From Thiomicrorhabdus marina (GTDB lineage: Bacteria; Pseudomonadota; Gammaproteobacteria; Thiomicrospirales; Thiomicrospiraceae), in assembly GCF_017571465.1 (NCBI RefSeq), contig NZ_JAGETV010000001.1:186001-250000 (forward strand): DNA of 64,000 nt. The letters run 5' to 3'. Both the position numbers and the translations under genes were made by a program. Within the stretch, counting starts at the first letter, position 1. Every line of letters starts with the position of its first letter. A model generated the notes under the pieces. The model made no database searches. It had not been told where the DNA came from and was given only the letters and a program-made list of their open reading frames with translations. Shown one piece after another: positions 62,398 to 64,000 of this stretch.

Positions 62398-63498
62398 ATG
62401 AATGAATTGATAACGGCTTTCTGGCCTTATTATTTAATCATTTTTGCACTGGCGGTTATCTTTGGTTTTACCGCGCAACGCAGTGCTTTTTGTCCCGTCG
62501 GGGGGTTACGTGAGTGGGTCAATGAAAGGCGTGCTGGACGATTGGCGACTTACTTTGGTGCCATCGCTGTTGCCATACTGTTTGCGGCTTTAGTCGAAGG
62601 ATTTGGTTGGTTTAATTTATCACAAACCATCCCCCCTTATCGCACCACCGAGTTTGCTTGGGGGCGCTATATTTTAGGCGGTTTTATTTTTGGCTTTGGT
62701 ATGGTGCTAGCCGCCGGTTGCGGAATGCGGAATCTAGTTCGCGTCGGTCAAGGCAGTATCAAGGCGGTTTGGCTGGTGATGATTATGGCCTTAGTCGCAT
62801 ATCTGATGACCCGCACCAGTTTCTATGCCGAATGGGTAATGCCGTGGATTAGTCCACTTAGCCTACAATTCACAGATAGCGGTGCTCAAGATTTCGCCAG
62901 TCTAGTGATGGGACAAACAGAATCACTCAGCACTTGGCGAATGGTTCTAGGCGTCATCATTGGGGGCGCTTTATTCATCTTATTGTTGCGTTTAAAAGAA
63001 TTCAGACAACTCTATCCACTCATGACCGCTTTTGTGATTGGTGGCGTTATTGTGGGTGCTTATGCGTTGACAGGCGGCTCCTATGCACAATTTGTTCAAG
63101 AAGAAGGCTATTTTATGGATATTCCACCGGCCGGTCTGGGCACTCAGTCTTTTACTTTTGCCGCACCAATGGGAGACGTGGTGCACTGGCTGTCTGAACC
63201 TCAATGGGCACTTGTCAGTTTTGGCGTCATCGCCGTGTTTGGTTTGGTCGTTGGATCGTTAATTGCGGCGGTTAGTTTCAAACAGTTTAAGTTGGAAGGA
63301 TTTGCATCCTCCCAGGATTTTTGGCGTTCATCGCTCGGTGCCGTCATGGTCGGTTTTGGTGCTGTCTTAGCTATGGGTTGCTCCATCGGCCACGGCTTAT
63401 CGGGTATGGCTACCTTAGCACTGGGGTCAATGGTAGCGCTCGCCGCCATTCTTACTGGTGCCTATGTAGGCATTCGGTTCGATTCACGAACTCGATAA
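62398..63498 (+). CDS. YeeE/YedE (TsuA-like) sulfur transporter
   Basis: 366-residue membrane protein with about nine to ten helices and the conserved cysteine motifs of this family: SAFCPVGGLREW, AAGCGMRNLVRVGQG and AMGCSIGHGLSGMATLALGS. TsuA-type members import thiosulfate; the related type moves sulfur equivalents. It is a full-length fused form. CAGGAG lies 7 bases before ATG 62398. Operon with the MBL-fold gene and the methyltransferase remnant. Confidence 0.88.
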   Translation: MNELITAFWPYYLIIFALAVIFGFTAQRSAFCPVGGLREWVNERRAGRLATYFGAIAVAILFAALVEGFGWFNLSQTIPPYRTTEFAWGRYILGGFIFGFGMVLAAGCGMRNLVRVGQGSIKAVWLVMIMALVAYLMTRTSFYAEWVMPWISPLSLQFTDSGAQDFASLVMGQTESLSTWRMVLGVIIGGALFILLLRLKEFRQLYPLMTAFVIGGVIVGAYALTGGSYAQFVQEEGYFMDIPPAGLGTQSFTFAAPMGDVVHWLSEPQWALVSFGVIAVFGLVVGSLIAAVSFKQFKLEGFASSQDFWRSSLGAVMVGFGAVLAMGCSIGHGLSGMATLALGSMVALAAILTGAYVGIRFDSRTR

Positions 63499-63525
63499 AA
63501 TTGTATTAGCCCAAAGGAGAACAAG

Positions 63526-64000
63526 GTGAAAATCCCGCAAAGCGGTATGCCTGAACAATCACTGTGGCAACAGTTTTTTGATGCTGAAAAGCTGATGCAA
63601 ACATTGCTACCACTGTGACCTTTGGCAGGTGATGCCGCTGAGATGGGGGCCGGCTATGGCACCTTTACTCTTGATATTGAACCTGAACTTTGCGCTCAAT
63701 TACCCATGAGTGTGGCCAAAAAGGATCAATGTCGTCTAAAGACGCACTGCCAAGATATCCTCGATCTTTCTGAGCAAAAATGGTTACCTTTAAAACCAGA
63801 GAGTCTAAGCTTTATTACCGTATTTAATCTTTTACACTTCTCAGACCCAATTCCTTGGTTAAGTCATTTACACAATTTGTTAGTTGAAGACGGAAAGTTG
63901 CTTATTATTCACTGGCGTAGTGACATCCAAACACCCAGAGGTCCTGATATGGCTTTACGCCCTAGCTCTGAAAGTATACAGGCCTGGTGTAAAACCGCTG
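63526..64000 (+). pseudogene. Class I SAM methyltransferase with in-frame TGA, runs off window
   Basis: From GTG 63526 (GGAG 11 bases upstream) the frame reads ...EQSLWQQFFDAEKLMQTLLPL, then TGA at 63616-63618, then GDAAEMGAGYGTFTLDIEPELC (SAM motif I), VFNLLHFSDPIPWLSHL and LLIIHWRSDIQTPRGPDMALRP without further stops. Compared with what I know of this family, a short segment between TFTL and DIEPE also seems missing. Nonsense plus deletion indicates a pseudogene; selenocysteine at the TGA is unlikely. The 3' end is outside the window. Confidence 0.7.

Noticed and set aside
63616-63618. Selenocysteine codon in the methyltransferase gene
   Set aside because: A short internal segment after motif I also appears deleted, no clear stem-loop follows the TGA, and the position is not a known catalytic Cys. 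Decay is more likely.

Overview
The window looks like a gammaproteobacterial chromosome, most likely of the sulfur-oxidising Thiomicrospira/Hydrogenovibrio/Thiomicrorhabdus type. This is an inference from gene content: a PPi-type phosphofructokinase, a complete nitrate-assimilation set, persulfide/thiosulfate genes and moderate GC. It has three parts: a housekeeping and nitrogen region (1-34.3 kb), an integrated element at a broken tRNA-Arg gene (34.3-46.2 kb), and a metal/sulfur accessory region (46.2-64 kb).

1-6.5 kb: the end of RNase D, a PPi-type phosphofructokinase, then a small ECF sigma regulon. The regulon holds a secreted KCG-repeat peptide, an ECF sigma factor with an RskA-like anti-sigma factor, a cytochrome P460-like haem protein and a YjdF-like membrane protein. 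Three of its units carry the same promoter, TGCATCCAA-N14-CGTW. A second KCG-repeat module lies at 18.2-20.1 kb (peptide, DoxX, ECF sigma, zinc-finger anti-sigma). Neither module has the modifying enzyme (MNIO/HvfB) that normally accompanies such peptides.

6.6-34 kb: nitrate assimilation in three minus-strand units: nirD-nasA-cysG-ybiB-like-moeA-mobA; a NarK-type transporter followed by a PP2C/kinase fusion; and nrtA-nrtB-ATPase-FAD reductase-nirB. The antiterminator NasR is encoded just upstream of nrtA. All three units begin with the same leader design: a GAGC-hexaloop-GCTC hairpin overlapping an intrinsic terminator, as expected for NasR control. Between them lie a GAF regulator with its aldehyde dehydrogenase, and two 3'-truncated genes (SelO-like and DacB-like).

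34.3-46.2 kb: an AT-rich element bounded by the 5' half of a tRNA-Arg(CCG) gene on the left and a decayed tRNA-Arg 3' half on the right. It encodes an 1807-residue tyrosine-recombinase-like protein and a convergent acidic protein. It also carries a xis-int-int-HD operon with tandem paralogous integrases, one of which has lost a catalytic histidine, and a divergent XRE regulator. An antitoxin gene is cut off at the right edge.

46.2-64 kb: czcI-like/czcC/czcB/czcA divalent-metal efflux; an IS5-family remnant; a copper cluster (His-rich proteins, TolC-like lipoprotein, Tat-exported multicopper oxidase, CusF-like protein); an IS481-family remnant; a periplasmic hydrolase; and an MFS transporter divergent from an MBL-fold hydrolase and a YeeE/YedE transporter. 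The divergent pair has three palindromic operators between them. A disrupted methyltransferase gene runs off the end.
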